Program-made: the position numbers and the translations under genes
The notes under the pieces: model-generated
What the model saw: only the letters and a program-made list of their open reading frames with translations
What the model was told of the DNA's origin: nothing
Databases searched by the model: none
Part shown: one piece after another, positions 1 through 12,272 of the stretch
How positions within the stretch are numbered: the stretch's first letter is position 1
Layout: each line of letters begins with the position of its first letter
From: Marasmius tenuissimus
Lineage: Eukaryota; Basidiomycota; Agaricomycetes; Agaricales; Marasmiaceae
Reading direction: 5' to 3'
Length of the DNA stretch: 64,000 nucleotides
Assembly: GCA_029532415.1 (NCBI GenBank)
Contig: JAQOTA010000071.1
Coordinates: 2,232,001-2,296,000, forward strand

Positions 1-2215
1 TTCGGCCCTCAAGCAACCAAAAGATTGCCCACGACCAGGGATCTCGTTTGCTCAGGCACCACCATGTCCACATTCCGATGACGCCGACGATAATGATAAA
101 CGCTCCGATGTAAAACCCAAGAGCAAGCCTGCGCCGGTACCGAAGCTTCTGCTCGGGATAGCGCAGGCGCCTTAACGGCCGTTGCGCGATGTGGCGCGAC
201 AGAACGAGAAAGGGGGAGAGCATGAAGCCTGTAAGGAATGAACCTGCGACCAGAGCAATCTGGAAAATCAGGAGAGGCGTAGGAAGACGAAAGGTCTTGA
301 TAAAAGGAGTTGTTTGAGGCCAGATCTGATTACATTTTGAGCACTTGTGATATGATAAGGCGACAAGATACCCACCTTGGCCCTTGTGATATTGAGCAAC
401 TCCATGAACAGCGCGGTGCCACCGAATCCAACAACTCCGAGTTCACCCAAGGTGAAACTTCGATGGGCGAGTCGAACGGCGACGTATAGTGTGAACTGAT
501 AGAATAGAGAACTTATGGCCGCTTCAAGCCATGTTAGATCTGTGAATAGTCAAGCTCCAGATCTAAGCAGGATGGATTCCGAGCATGAATACTTACGTTG
601 CCAGAATCCCCAAGACAGAAGTTGAAACGACACTTTCAATCCAACCACCAGCAAGCTCACTCCGAGTGCAAAAGCTACATAGTAGGATAACCTGCGAGCT
701 TCGCTCCTCGGCACTGATCTCCTCTCTCCGTCAACATTAGTCGCCGAAGAGTACCGACGCTCTAGCCACCACGAGCAATAGATATGAAATAGGAGGATGC
801 TCGAGCACATTACGGATAGATCGACGGCATTATACCGGGACAGGACCAATGCCTCAAGGGGCGTGAAAGTGCCTTTAGGATTGTTAAGTGAAAGAGGGGC
901 TTCAATCCGCCAATTGTAGGGAAGCGGCTCTACCGAGAGATTGCCTCTCATAAGTGATGAATACAACAGCGCGCACGATACCAAGGGTCCGGTCAGCAAG
1001 CCTGCGCATACCCCGTCATCGGTGGAAGCTCTAAAAACGTCATGAGTGTCGTCATAAAAGAAGAAAAACGCGTCGAAGCACACCTGTAGTTTTTGGGTAC
1101 TGACATCCAGACAAACCCAAAGTACGATTTTTTGTACAGCGGGGGACCATTGCGTTTCTCAGTGGGACGCGGCGACTGAGCACGTCGCTGGGATCCGGAA
1201 ATACGACCAGAGAGCGTCGAATTGGCTATCGAGGAGCCTTGCGTTGGAGGGGGGTCGTATAGAGTCGCAGGAAGGGAAGACGATATCAAGGAGTTGTGCA
1301 TCCAAAGCATGTATAATACGGTTATTCCAATAAGACATTGTAATTCTGAATGTAAGGGAGGTCATAGTGAGCGGGAAGGCTACCCAAGATTGAATCATTC
1401 ACGGATCAAAACGGCATATGGACTCACCTGTAAGAATCCATAGATTATATGTACGCGACGAAAATTGCGATGATTGGAAGTCTGTGCGCTCCCATATTGT
1501 TGACGTGGCATAAACCAAAACCCCCAGAAGGATGATAGATTCGCCTGCCCTTCGAGAATCGAGAGAAAACGTCCATGTATATGGTGTAAAAGGAATGCGT
1601 ATGTTCAGTTCGAATGTAGCTGGTAAGACGTGTCTCCACGTCAAGAGAGCCTTGTGACGAGTCAAGAGAGGCATTCCAAATCGCGTGCTGAAGGAAGAAG
1701 TCGGTGGTAGGACGGCAGGAGATCGTGACTTCGACCGCGTAAGTAGAGGTGCTCTGTTCCCTTGGCCATTTGAGGACTCTCCGGAGGATGTCGGGTACGC
1801 AGGACTCAGTTTCCTTCTCCTAGCCGTGGGCGTTTTGTTGCGCTTAGCTGAGCCATTTCTTTTTGAAGAAGATATGGAATATCTCCGTCCGCGACCGGCT
1901 GGTATCGAATCATCCGAGTCTTCATCGTAGCTATCATCGGACTGGGAGCTACAGGCCAATCAGACATGAGTGATAGCATACTGGGTCCCATAGGTAGCAA
2001 CTCACCCAGATGAACCTGCCTGATAACTGGTACTCCAATCGAGAGGTTGGCCTACAGCTGGCTTAACAGATGAACGACGTGTAGCGCCATTTTTCCTGTT
2101 AGTGCCAGATTCATTCCGCCTCGAAGTTGTTCTTGATGAAGGCGGTGAAGGAGAAGACCGTGACCGAGGCAGTTTGAAGTGCGGATAAGAAGGGCGTTGT
2201 AGCCCTCAGAATAAC
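1..2215 (-). CDS. Multipass membrane protein, probably dolichol kinase (N-terminal part, cut by window edge)
   Basis: The gene runs leftwards and leaves the window, so only the N-terminal half is present. Exons seen: about 2215-2006 and 1948 downward, with an intron 2005-1949, then further exons to base 1. The product starts with a Ser/Arg-rich cytosolic stretch, followed by several hydrophobic segments (for example ESIILLGVLVYA, LIGITVLYML, SVMCSSILLFHIY, LGFYIGAFIIIVGVIGMW) and the stretch LSRHIAQRPLRRLRYPE. I associate this layout and that stretch with the N-terminal membrane domain of basidiomycete dolichol kinases (Sec59, ER, dolichol to dolichyl phosphate). This is recollection of the family, and the CTP-binding catalytic C-terminus lies outside the window. 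The start is unresolved: the first exon is open to about 2215 without an ATG, and the first in-frame ATG downstream is at 1959. It is divergent from the UNG gene. Confidence 0.5.
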
Positions 2216-2350
2216 CGACAGTTTCTGTCCTGAGCGCTGCGCTCTGTGTTATGGTTTACGAGAAGCAGTAAGCTGTCACGTGGTCTTTTGGAGCCATAAA
2301 GCAGAGCGTACACGTGGACGTGTTCTTCCTTTGCTTTCTCACTTCTTTCG

Positions 2351-2356
2351 ACGCGT
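2351..2356. promoter_or_regulatory. ACGCGT (MluI cell-cycle box) upstream of UNG
   Basis: The palindrome ACGCGT lies 35 bp before the UNG start codon. In yeasts this box drives G1/S expression of DNA replication and repair genes through MBF. A single 6-mer is weak evidence, because about 16 copies are expected by chance in 64 kb. Confidence 0.3.
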
Positions 2357-2390
2357 CTCTTCATTCCCTTGCGTGTCCTGTTATCTTACA

Positions 2391-4135
2391 ATGTCAGAAG
2401 AGGAAGAAACCGTCTTTCTCGAAGATTTACAGGCGCAGGTTGCCAATAATCAAGAGGAGCAGACTCTTATTCCTGCGTCTCAAGAATCAAATATATCTGT
2501 CAAGTCGACACGTTCGAATGCCTCGAAGAGTAACGCGACGTCGAACGTGAGGGAGTCGAAGAAGAGGCAGGCGACACTCACAGACATGTTTGGAGGTCAG
2601 GGCGCAAAGCGACAAAAGCTTACCCCCCAACGCCCGACTACTTCTGGCTCAACCACCGTGAAAACGGCAGCTTCATCTTCTAAGTTATCGAGGCCAGACG
2701 GATCACAGAAACTCAACGCCATACCTTTCTCTCTAAAGGCATTTCAAGACTCGCTCGACGAGGACCAGCGGAATCTATTGGATCTTGAATGTCAAGTTTT
2801 AGGGAAGAGCTGGTTCGCTTTTCTCTATCTGTACACAGGCTCCGCGGTCCCTGATTCTCTATTTTATCTACATCGCCTTCGCTTTGATTCTTGTTTCTCT
2901 CAGGCTCAAATTGCTCCATGACGAAATCAAGAAACCTTACTTTATCTCATTGAAGCGTTTTTTATGGGAAAGAGGTGTTCAAGGGCCAAACGCTCCTGCT
3001 GCTTCTGTGTTTCCGTCTCGTAAGCCTCTTCTTTCACTCAATCGGCATCACGAGTTTCAATAGAACGTCTTCTGATTGTAGCTCGCGATATCTATGCTTG
3101 GTCCAACACACCGCTCGGGAAGGTGAAGGTGGTTCTGATTGGACAAGACCCATATCATGGACGAGGTCAAGCTCACGGCAAGTATTCACGTAGCTTTCCG
3201 TTCCGGCACCGGGGCTCAACCGCTTACTTCTAGGCCTCTGTTTCTCTGTTCCCACCGGCGCGAGGGTGCCGCCTTCTTTGAACAATGTCAGTGCTCCCGC
3301 CCCACTCATTTCGTCTACCCTATCCTCCAAAGTCATTTGTTCTTTGTCCCGTCATTTCCGATTTAGCTAAATGCTTTGACCGTCCCATACAGTGTACTAA
3401 CGCATGCACTATCAGATTTATGCAGAACTGAGATCAGAATACCCTGACTTCGAACCTCCCAAACATGGGTAAGTCGCTCCAACCTCCCGAACACCAATCC
3501 ATCACATAGCATGGCCAACACGTTTTCTTACATCCGCCGCTACCGTTCAATATATCGACTCAATACATATATCATCTATTCTAGGAACCTTTCATGTTGG
3601 GCTGCGAATGGCGTTCTAATGCTGAATGCATGTCTTACCGTCGAAGAAGGAAAAGCCGGTTCGCACGCGAATAAAGGGTGGGAGGCCTTCACCTCGAAAG
3701 TAGTGAAGGTCGTCGACCAGTATGGTGGCGCAAACCTCGGGTCCGAGAGCACTGGGATTGGCAGAGGCGTCGTCTTTTTGGCTTGGGGTAATTTTGCCGC
3801 TGAACGTGTTTCGGGTCTCGATAAGGTCAGCTTCGATTGACTTGCCTATATGTCAAGGCCATGCTGAAAACACGTTTCCTCCCGCCGGGATGGCGACAGT
3901 CAAAGCATTTAGTGTTGACAAGTGCTGTAAGCAATGGTTCTTTCCTTGTCGACGCCCTGTGGCAACACCGCCAATCCTTTATTGACTACTTCTATTCCGT
4001 CGTCAACAGCATCCCTCCCCATACTCCGCTCACAAGGGTTTCTTGGGAAACGGACATTTCAAAAAGGCTAATGAATGGCTCGAATCAAAATATGGGCCGG
4101 AAAGTAAAGTGGACTGGTGCCGTCTCGAGGCTTGA
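2391..4135 (+). CDS. UNG1: Uracil-DNA glycosylase, family 1
   Basis: Removes uracil from DNA to start base-excision repair, in the nucleus and usually also in mitochondria. Eight exons give a clean 377-aa frame: 2391-2812, 2904-3019, 3082-3177, 3234-3286, 3416-3468, 3585-3825, 3900-3926, 4010-4135. The water-activating motif is seen as GQDPYHG in exon 3. The substrate-clamping motif HPSPYSAH begins exon 8, and the block [11 protein letters not shown] lies in exon 6. The first 120 residues are a charged tail containing [10 protein letters not shown], which resembles a PCNA-interacting (PIP) peptide with one aromatic missing. The intron after exon 3 begins GC (GCAAGT) rather than GT. The frame is open for 37 codons before the ATG and reads as an Arg-rich leader without an ATG. 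Confidence 0.93.
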
Positions 4136-4805
4136 ATAGGTATGCTGAGTCGGATAATTGGACTTTTCATCATTTCTTGAGTACATACCCGCGTAACATG
4201 CTGCGCACCTGATATGTTTTGTATCTACTACACGTTCTACGCACGACATGCCATTGCCACGACTGAAATTACTTCCTCTCAGGGACTTCCAAGTTCCGCA
4301 GTCATGAACTCCCTTAAAACTCAGACATCGGAGGTGGATCCCGAAGGCCGGCTCCCCGACATCCGAAACATTTTTAGGAGTAACGATCCTCGTGGTTCCG
4401 GAAAATCATAAAGGCTTCGGCAGGCACCATATATGTCAATCATTAAATTTTTGGCCGCCTTGTCGGGAGTTCGCGTATTCTTCCCCATCCGCTGCCCCAA
4501 TGTCATGGAACGAAGAAAAGGGTGCTCAGGGAAATAAAAAAGTTAAATTATGGTAATCTAGGTTGCAAGTAAGGTATATTACGGATGAATATTGGAGGTG
4601 GTTGTACATCGTGGACAACGTCGGAGCCCGGGAAAGGCCTGGAGGAGCGTAGGGATACAAGAATTGATTGAGTGTTTGATTCAGAATGCGTCGGTCATGA
4701 AGATGGATGTGAAGAGTGAATAGCGTTCGTAACACTTCAAGTGAGAGCCTGTCCGCACATAGGATGTAATAAAGTATTGAAAGACGGTGGCGCCAAACAA
4801 GGCGT

Positions 4806-5875
4806 TCAAGACATGGGCGTGATTCGGCCATCGGGAGCATAGCTGCGCGGTAGATGGATGGCAGAATTCTCCTGTAGGCGAGGGGAAGGTAGCCGAACGC
4901 CTTGGTGAGACATTGGATTAGGGAGATGGGGAAAACCCTGGTTGATGGTAAAGGGTTGCTGGGGCTCCGTCATCGAACGCCGCGGGTGGTAAGGCAGATG
5001 CTCGCGCGCTGAGGGATGCTGAGGGTGGCCAACCGTCGAAGAGTTGTGATGAGAATGAAGGGAGTCGTGTGACTGGTACGATGACTGAGCGTATGAGTAC
5101 TGAGTTCGTGGAGATTCGTCCCGAATGTCGCCCCTGATGCTGAAGGTCGGGCTACCATAGCCATTACCCACAGGTCTCTCCACGGAATGTGCGTAGTTCG
5201 GCTGTGAGCTCATGTACATCGGACTAGAGATTGACCGTGAAGCGGGCAGGGACGATGGGGTCGGTAGGGAGCTCGGATACGGGCTATAATGGATAGGTTT
5301 CGAAGACATCGCAGGCGCTGACATTGGAGGGAGGGGGTATGATGAAGATGCAGACGAGCTGGGCAGTTCCGATTCAGTCATAATGATGGACTGATCCCAC
5401 ACACTGTCGTCGACGACCGACCCGACACTTGTGCCCATGACGCTAGGGGGCGAATGTGAGCTCAGTCGAGTTGACGGAGGAGAATTCGAAGAATCCCGAG
5501 AGGACTCAAGAGGGAGTGGTGGAGGAATATGGTGATGGTCGATAGTTTCGGTTGCTTTTGGCTTGTCTTTACCGGTTGGGCCCTTACCCAAGGGTGGCCG
5601 GTTAGCCGCTGGGAGGTTGAGGGCTTGTCGCAGACAACCGTTCTCCTCTTCAAGTTCCGCCACCCTCTGCTCTAAAGCCTAACGTTGTGGAATAAGAATG
5701 AGGAAATAAGGGAAAGACATAAAAATGAAAATGAGTACAAATTTCACATAAGATGGCCGAGTCAATTACACACCTGAAGATGAGCAGCGCGTCTGGCACG
5801 AAAAGCACGTTGGACATCCCTAGCACGATTCGGTGGAAGGTTATCGTTTCTTTTGCGGCCACGTTTTGAGGACAT
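4806..5875 (-). CDS. bZIP transcription factor
   Basis: Two exons, 5875-5774 and 5678-4806, give 324 aa. Exon 1 holds the start codon and nearly all of the basic DNA-contact region, with the signature NRARDVQRAFRARRAAHLQ. The Asn, Gln and Arg spacing matches the fungal AP-1/Yap type. Exon 2 continues directly into the leucine-zipper heptads (ALEQRVAELEEENGCLRQAL). The remaining 270 residues are Ser/Pro/His-rich and probably disordered, as in most fungal activation domains. The Cys-rich redox domains of Yap1/Pap1 are not visible, so oxidative-stress sensing is not supported. The nearest named relative cannot be fixed without a search. A gene-free 1.9 kb lies upstream. Confidence 0.85.
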
Positions 5876-7810
5876 GGGAACGGTAGAGGGGAGATGAAGG
5901 TCAATACCGACAAATGCGGAGGAGGGAGCTAGATTGTTTGGTGGGATGGTAGAACATATAAGGGAACCCCCGAAACTCGATGATCGGGGAATCGAATCTG
6001 GGCAGCGTGCAACTCTGCCTTACGTGATACGATCGACCCGACATTTCCCACGCCCCCAGCACCTTCAAATCTCAGCCGGGACGTGATTGCCATGGCTGTA
6101 TGTTCGTTCCGTCGTGTTTCCAAGAATGTGGTTGGCTTGCAGACGTATCCCGTCCATTTAGAGATGTTTCAAAACTAGAGTATCCGTCGCTCAAACGCGT
6201 CTCCTGTCTGATATATCTTAGCAACATAACGCCTGCAATCGGAAACACTACCGTATCCGCCTGGGAGACACTGCTGTTGAGCAACACGTGTTTCCATATG
6301 CAAGTGTACCTTCCCGTGCATGATACTAATGCAGGAATCTTCCAGGATTTCTTTTCGAAAGAACAGGGAAAAGACAGAGTCGGTGTGCACGTTGTTCGTC
6401 CCACCTCACCAGGCCTCGTCCCCCCCTTCAACTTGTTGAATGACTGATGAGGACATCGACCCTGATTCGATATCCCAGGTTATCCCAGGTTCAACGTCAC
6501 GGTCATGTTACTGTACAGTGACAGTCAAAGATGGGCGATTTACGCCGATAGTGACCCGCTGGGTGAGGCTGGATGCAGTATTTTCTCCCCGAAATTCCGG
6601 GTAATCAAGGATCCATCATCTCCTTAGGATGGCCACTTGTTATCATGTACGCAAACCCCTAAGGGCCAGACGCGCACCGAGCCCATTCATGTCCATCTCC
6701 TGTTCTGGAACAGTGAAGTGTTCAAGTTTTGGCTCAGGCGTAGATCTTCTCAAATCCTGCTCATTTCCGTTGTCTTTCTGAAGGAAACTTCGCCCAGGGC
6801 TCCGAGGGCGATCTTTCCACCTTCGACTCTATAGTGAGGACATACAGCGGATTGCAAGTAGACTTTGGTGACGCACAGCAGTGTTCGGCCCTTGTATTAG
6901 GCCCATGCTCAAACTGCTGGATGCGGCGACGGGGCGATACTTTGACAAGATTCGGGCGAGGATGCGGTTAAACGAACTTGATGACCGTACACTGGCTTCA
7001 CCGAGCGTCGTCAAGACGAGTTGAGCGCGGGGTGCCTTTGAGTCCTTGCAGTGCATGTTTTCCCGTAAAAACGGTTGCTAAAGTACAAAAAGACAACTCC
7101 TGAGTGGTTAATGTAATGGTCGTGGGTTGCAAGTAAGATCAGGAGGGAAATCGGGCCATTGTTCGGGCGCGGACGATGCTACCACTAGTTCTCCCGAAGA
7201 GATATGTAGAGCGGGTGACCAAGTCTATTCTTTCTCTAGACGAGCTGCCTTCGAGCACGTCAGTAACATACAGTCTGCCACTAGACAGGTTCAACTTGTA
7301 TTGTAGCAAGCTCCGAACGGACTAAAATATAGCATGTAAGCTGGTGCAGGGAAAGTTTTGACGTCCCAGGCGATTGGAACTCGAGTCTTTGTGGGCCTTG
7401 TGTCTGAAACTTGCCAGGGGTAGAGATTTCTAGGATTTCTCAGTATAATAGTGAAAAGGGACCTACTACAGCCGGCTGTGGTGCGCGACGGCTCACGTCC
7501 CCTACTTGAGTGGCCACCAAGACATCGACTGAGACACCTCGCTTGCAACTTCGAGGTCAGAGTAGACTCAAGGTTGACTCGAAGAGGAAGGTGTAGGCTT
7601 TACTCCCGGATGGCCTTCGAAGGACCCAAAGTCGATACTTTCTATCAGGCTCGAGTCACTCCGTTGACAGTGGAACTTGAGTGGCAGATTTGATGAGTCA
7701 GCAAACTGTGCCCATCTCAAGCGGAGTTTGAAAATTGGGCCAGACGCTGAATGATATTGGAGGATTGCTGACTGGCTTTCTTTCGTTCCTGCAACCAACC
7801 TATCTCAAGT
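5876..7810. other. Gene-free stretch, 1.9 kb
   Basis: Only short unrelated open frames on both strands, none with a recognisable domain or consistent splice sites. It contains a decayed tRNA-like block at 5978-6035 (see rejected items) and a small tandem TTATCCCAGG repeat near 6470-6490. It includes the upstream regions of the bZIP and branchpoint-binding protein genes. Confidence 0.5.
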
Positions 7811-9680
7811 ATGTGGAGACCTGCAACTCGTCAGATTACAGGGACAAATGATGGTGCGTGATAACTGCTTTGAATGTCCTGATTTCCTCACCGACAGTTT
7901 TTACAGTTCCCTTGGGCCAACGCCGCCGATTTGGACCAGCACCGACAGAAGATTCTGCACCACCACAACTCGCGCAGCCTTCTCCGTCCTCTTACCCCCG
8001 CCAAACTGATAATGAAATGTCTGCAAAGCGAGGAAGAGAAGAATCACCATCAAATGGAGACCCAAAGAGTGAGCTTCACGTTCAGTGCATATAATATCAT
8101 CCTGCGGAATCCTTGTCCATCTTCTTTTCATCCTGTTGTGACGGCTCTGTTCGCTCTTACAGTCCTAGCATCGTTCCAAATCACAGGTTGATTCTGGACG
8201 GGAGTTCTAACTTGGCCGATTTTACTTACCTTACTGACCTATTACTAACCCTAATGTGTTTGCCATCTTCTTTCTAATCATGTTCTAGTTGACCCCAACG
8301 CTCCTCGCAAACGACGTAGTCGTTGGGGTGATGTAAAAACCGAAATTCCTGGACTGCCTACTGCCATCTCCGCTGCGGGTGTGTCACAGGCTCAACTCGA
8401 CAACTACGCCATTCATCTGCGACTGGAGGAGATCAATAGGAAGCTGAGGCTTAACGATTATGTCCCGCCGGAGCGGGAAAGGTATGCGATTTAGTTATCC
8501 TTGCTACTCCCAGTGTACTCATCTGGCCCTCAAGGTCGCCTTCTCCGCCCCCCACTTACGATGCCCACGGTCGGCGAACCAATACTCGGGAAGTTCGTTA
8601 TAAAAAGAAGTTAGAGGACGAACGCGTCAAGCTGGTTGAGCGTGCGATGAAGAATGATCCCAACTTTCGTGCTCCTGTGGAATATCACCAACAAAAGCGT
8701 TCCCAACGTCCTTCTGAGAAGGTTTACATACCTGTCAAAGAGTTCCCCGAAATTAACTTCTTCGGACTTCTCGTCGGTCCTCGTGGAAACAGTTTGAAGA
8801 AGATGGAGAGGGAGAGTGGTGCCAAAATTAGCATTCGAGGGAAGGGGAGTGTTAAGGAGGGAAAGGCGCGGCCTGATCAGTATGCTGATGACGCTGAAGA
8901 AGACCTACACTGTTTGGTCCTTGCAGACACTCAGGAGAAGGTGACTTTGTGTGTTCGTTTGATAAACAAGGTCATAGAAACGGTGAGTGCTTTCCGCAAA
9001 TCTCAGAGGCATGTTGCTGACACAACTCTTGATCTCAGGCCGCTTCCACTCCGGAGGGACAGAACGATCATAAGCGCAACCAGCTCCGAGAGTTAGCAGC
9101 ACTGAACGGTACTTTGCGGGATGATGAAAACCAGATATGTCAGAACTGTGGTGGGGTTGGACACCGCAAGTACGACTGTCCGGAGCAACGCAACTTCACC
9201 GCCAACATCATATGTCGCGTTTGCGGTAGTGCCGGGCACATGGCTCGTGACTGTACCGTCAACAAGGACCCCAATGCGCCGCCACCACCTCCTCCCGGCG
9301 CTGGTCCGATGGGACCTGGCGGCGGTCGTACATTCGATTCCGACTACGCTAGTCTTATGGCAGAGTTGGGAGAGAGTACAGGGAACTCGTCGGGTGATCT
9401 CTCCAAGCCCTCTTGGGCCGCAGGAGCCTCTGGTGGCCACGATATCACTGGAGGTGGTATCAATGTTCCCCCTTGGCGCCGACCGGAGAATTGGCAGACC
9501 AATGTTCCCCAGCAACAGCAGCAGCAGGGGTATCGACCTCCCATGGGACAGGGTGGATACGGTGGTGGACAGGGGTGGGGTGGGTACCCCCAGGGACAGC
9601 AGAGTGGCTACGGTCAGCAGGATTATTCGAATTACGCAGCCTACTATCAAGGGCAGTATGGTCAACAGCCTGCAGCTTAA
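7811..9680 (+). CDS. MSL5: Branchpoint-bridging protein (SF1/BBP)
   Basis: Recognises the intron branchpoint during early spliceosome assembly in the nucleus. Exons 7811-7853, 7907-8068, 8289-8481, 8535-8982 and 9039-9680 give 495 aa in one frame. Domains in order: the N-terminal peptide MWRPATRQ and RKRRSRWGD, where the RW is the U2AF65-binding ULM; a KH-QUA2 RNA-binding unit carrying [16 protein letters not shown] (the GxxG loop is GPRG); two CCHC zinc knuckles, [14 protein letters not shown] and [14 protein letters not shown]; and a Pro-, Gly- and Gln-rich tail ending GQYGQQPAA. The last exon contains a CAG-rich run giving six Gln. The start is fixed by the conserved first residues. Convergent with RCM1. 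Confidence 0.96.
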
Positions 9681-10364
9681 ACTCCCCTTTCGAACGGAGA
9701 CTGGATTTCACTTATGTGATCTTACGCCTTACCAGCCATAGCTCGACCTCGCACTCTAACTCTACAGAACGTTAACACCATGCTTCGGATCCTAACCAAT
9801 AACCAAGAATATTCGTACTTCTCTCACCATTTCTTTCTCAGCGGCTTTGTCCTTCCTGGTCCTCTCTCTCTCTCCACAATTCTCCCCACCCGCACTATCG
9901 TTAGGTCCTATCTCCGAGAGATTCATCTTTGCAGGACATAGAAGACCGAGGGAACACGTAGGCGCCCTCCTACTAACACTAATGATATACTCAGCAGCTC
10001 GCTGTTCTTCGCTCGCTGTTCTTCGTTCGTCCATATTGACTCACATACTCACCGCAGCGTAGTTGTTCGCCTTGTATTGTCGCTGTCAGTTACTGTACGT
10101 TTTATCCGAATATAATATCGGTTGTCTGTTTTCTTCATTATGATGCGGGGCCACCCCAAGGACTGGGTAGCTTGTTCGAAAGTAACCGGTCTATTTAGTT
10201 GAACACTCCGCTTCTAATAGTAAGAGGGTAGATTTACGAGGTTCAGGCCGAGACGCAAGCAATAGTGGACACTTCCCATGCCTTCGCAAGGAAGTCAATC
10301 GAATACCCCCGCTATCTGCACGGCATTGCAGCAGATACTTATGATATGCTGAACAAACTGATTC
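9681..10364. other. Convergent 3' intergenic region
   Basis: The 3' flanks of the branchpoint-binding protein gene (+) and RCM1 (-), with CT-rich tracts. No gene is supported. Confidence 0.5.
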
Positions 10365-12272
10365 TCAAACCAATTCGGAACCCGCGCCTGAAACCTGCGA
10401 CGATTTCTTTTTCTTCTTCCTCTTCTTCTTCCGCACACTATCGGGAAGCTTACCATCCTCAGGTTCGAATTCGTCGTCGTGCTTCCTCTTTCGAGTGTCA
10501 TCCAAGCGCTTTTCAGAGTCACGGATGAAACACGATACGAAGAAGCCATTAGTCTTGTCGTCACCCGGCATACATCGCACCACGCATTTGGCGAGAGCTG
10601 GATCGAGACCATTAGAGGGCACTCAAAGGATCTGGAGGAGCTTACTTAGATCGCCCATCTCCTCTGGAAGACCGCGGCGCGGCCACTGAGGCAACACCTG
10701 ATTGGCGGGTGCAAGCTTGAAGTTTCCGGCCGTTGCTTCATCGGACTTCAATGCTTCAGAGACCACGTGTTCGTTTTCGACGGCGTGTATGCTACAAGTG
10801 GAATAGACGATTCTCTTCACGTTCGGAACTTGTGAAAAACAAAAGTGAGTGAAATTTGTTGCTGTGCTTCTGTGATAAGAGGGCGCTCACATTTCATGGC
10901 GTGGTTGATCATCATGAGTTGAAAAGAAGCCAACTTGTGGAGGCGAGCTTCCTGTTCAGACTCCGATTCTTGTTCTGGAGGGGTATAAGGAGATGAATGG
11001 AACGATTCTCGGAGCGACGGATACGGACCTTGTTCAAGGAGATAATCTAGCCTATTCACTATTCCAGAACCACTGCAAGATGGATCTAAGAGGCTGTGAA
11101 ACCACTTTCGGTTACACAGACGCGGAGGGGAAAAGAAATCCGGCGCACATATGTGTGACTTTAGATAACTCTGGATCTTGAGGATCCGTTGCCAGGAAGT
11201 CGGCATTCACCGCTTTGATATTTTTACACTTTGCTTTGCCTAGCATCATCTCCAGAGTCGAGAATCGCCGCTTGTCCTTTTCAAAAGCAAACAGCTGAAT
11301 GCAAGCAGCCGATTTAGCGCATATCGGGAGTTTTGGCAAGGAAGAAACCACCTTGCCCTTGTTTTGCATCAAAGCGCTAAGGTGAGAAGTCTTATTTCCG
11401 GGTGCAGCTGTAGCGTCTATGACCGCGGCGTCCAAAGTTGCTGGAGGGTTGAGAACAGCAGCCGGGAAACACGAGGCTTTATCCTGGAGGATGATCTTGC
11501 CCATCTGGTAGCACGGGTCATCCTGAAAAGATACCTTGGGGTTGAACAAGAGGAGGTTTGTGATATGTTCGTCCTTCGCGAACCCTTTGCTGTCAGAGGG
11601 GTGAATAGTGTCCGTTATTAAAGGGTGAGTGCAATCAACTGACTTGGATTCTTCGTCAAAGGGACCGGACTGCATATAGCCCCGAGCAACGAAATAGTCC
11701 ACCGCCTCCTCCATTGACCATAGGAGGGTGTTGACTCGAACATAACGCGGTATCTGGGCTGAAGTCTCAGTCGCCAGGTTAGCACAGGGCGACTTGGAAG
11801 CTAAAGAACGTTCTCACATGCCCGGGCGTCACCGAGATGCGCAAGCTCTGTGTTGGATCCAACACCGCGTTTGATTTTGAGCTTCTGAAGTTCTGCTTTG
11901 AGTCTTGTCTTGTGTCTGAGCACGGCTTGCTTTATCGGTCCATCCCCGGCTTGAATCCCGCCGTTGGAGAGAAGAAGGTCGTGGACAAGAACGAGAGCCA
12001 GGTTCGCCGAGTTCAGTTTTTTTCGCTCTTCCTTCAGTAGTTTTGCTTCTTGTATGACATCGTTCAGAGTAGCCTTGTCTGGGTCGGAAGAAGTCAGAGA
12101 CGCTCCCTGCCATTCAGTGGTATGGCCTGTACTCACACTTGAGCGTCTCGATGACCAGCGCGGAGGTTCTCTTCCTGTCTTTCTCAGGCAAGGTCGCGAT
12201 AAGGCCTTTTATCGATCCCTGTTTGGCATCCAAACGATCAAGCACTTGTGCGGCAGAAAAGTAGAAATTCAT
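10365..12272 (-). CDS. RCM1: 25S rRNA cytosine-C5 methyltransferase (Rcm1/NSUN5)
   Basis: SAM-dependent RNA m5C methyltransferase of the nucleolus that modifies one cytosine of large-subunit rRNA. Seven exons, 12272-12137, 12078-11818, 11758-11352, 11294-11149, 11093-10891, 10828-10646 and 10597-10365, sum to 1569 nt (522 aa). The N-terminus MNFYFSAAQVLDRL is typical of the subfamily. SAM motif I is ATAAPGNKTSHLSALM. The two NSUN cysteines appear in DPSCSGSGI (motif IV) and YSTCSIHAVE (motif VI). The C-terminus is a Lys-rich nucleolar-type tail (KKKRKKKKK). The third intron (11351-11295, 57 nt) is a multiple of three without stops. The last intron is only 48 nt. The gene is divergent from the DnaJ gene. 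Confidence 0.94.

Noticed and set aside
5978..6035. tRNA-like block on the minus strand: near-paired ends, TGC in a 7-nt loop, and a TTCGATT T-loop
   Set aside because: Only 58 nt, D-arm too short, no variable loop and mismatches in all stems; at best a decayed tRNA or SINE head, possibly chance.
6072..6447. Overlapping open frames on both strands of about 115 codons
   Set aside because: They mirror each other, have no domain, and no start or splice context.
9121..9775. Two long alternative frames over the last exon of the branchpoint-binding protein gene
   Set aside because: Shadows of a Gly/Pro/Gln-rich low-complexity coding exon.
10598..10645. A 24-nt intron at the end of RCM1 joining at TTTGAG
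   Set aside because: Too short to splice; a 48-nt intron ending GATCCAG with a CTAAT branchpoint restores the frame.
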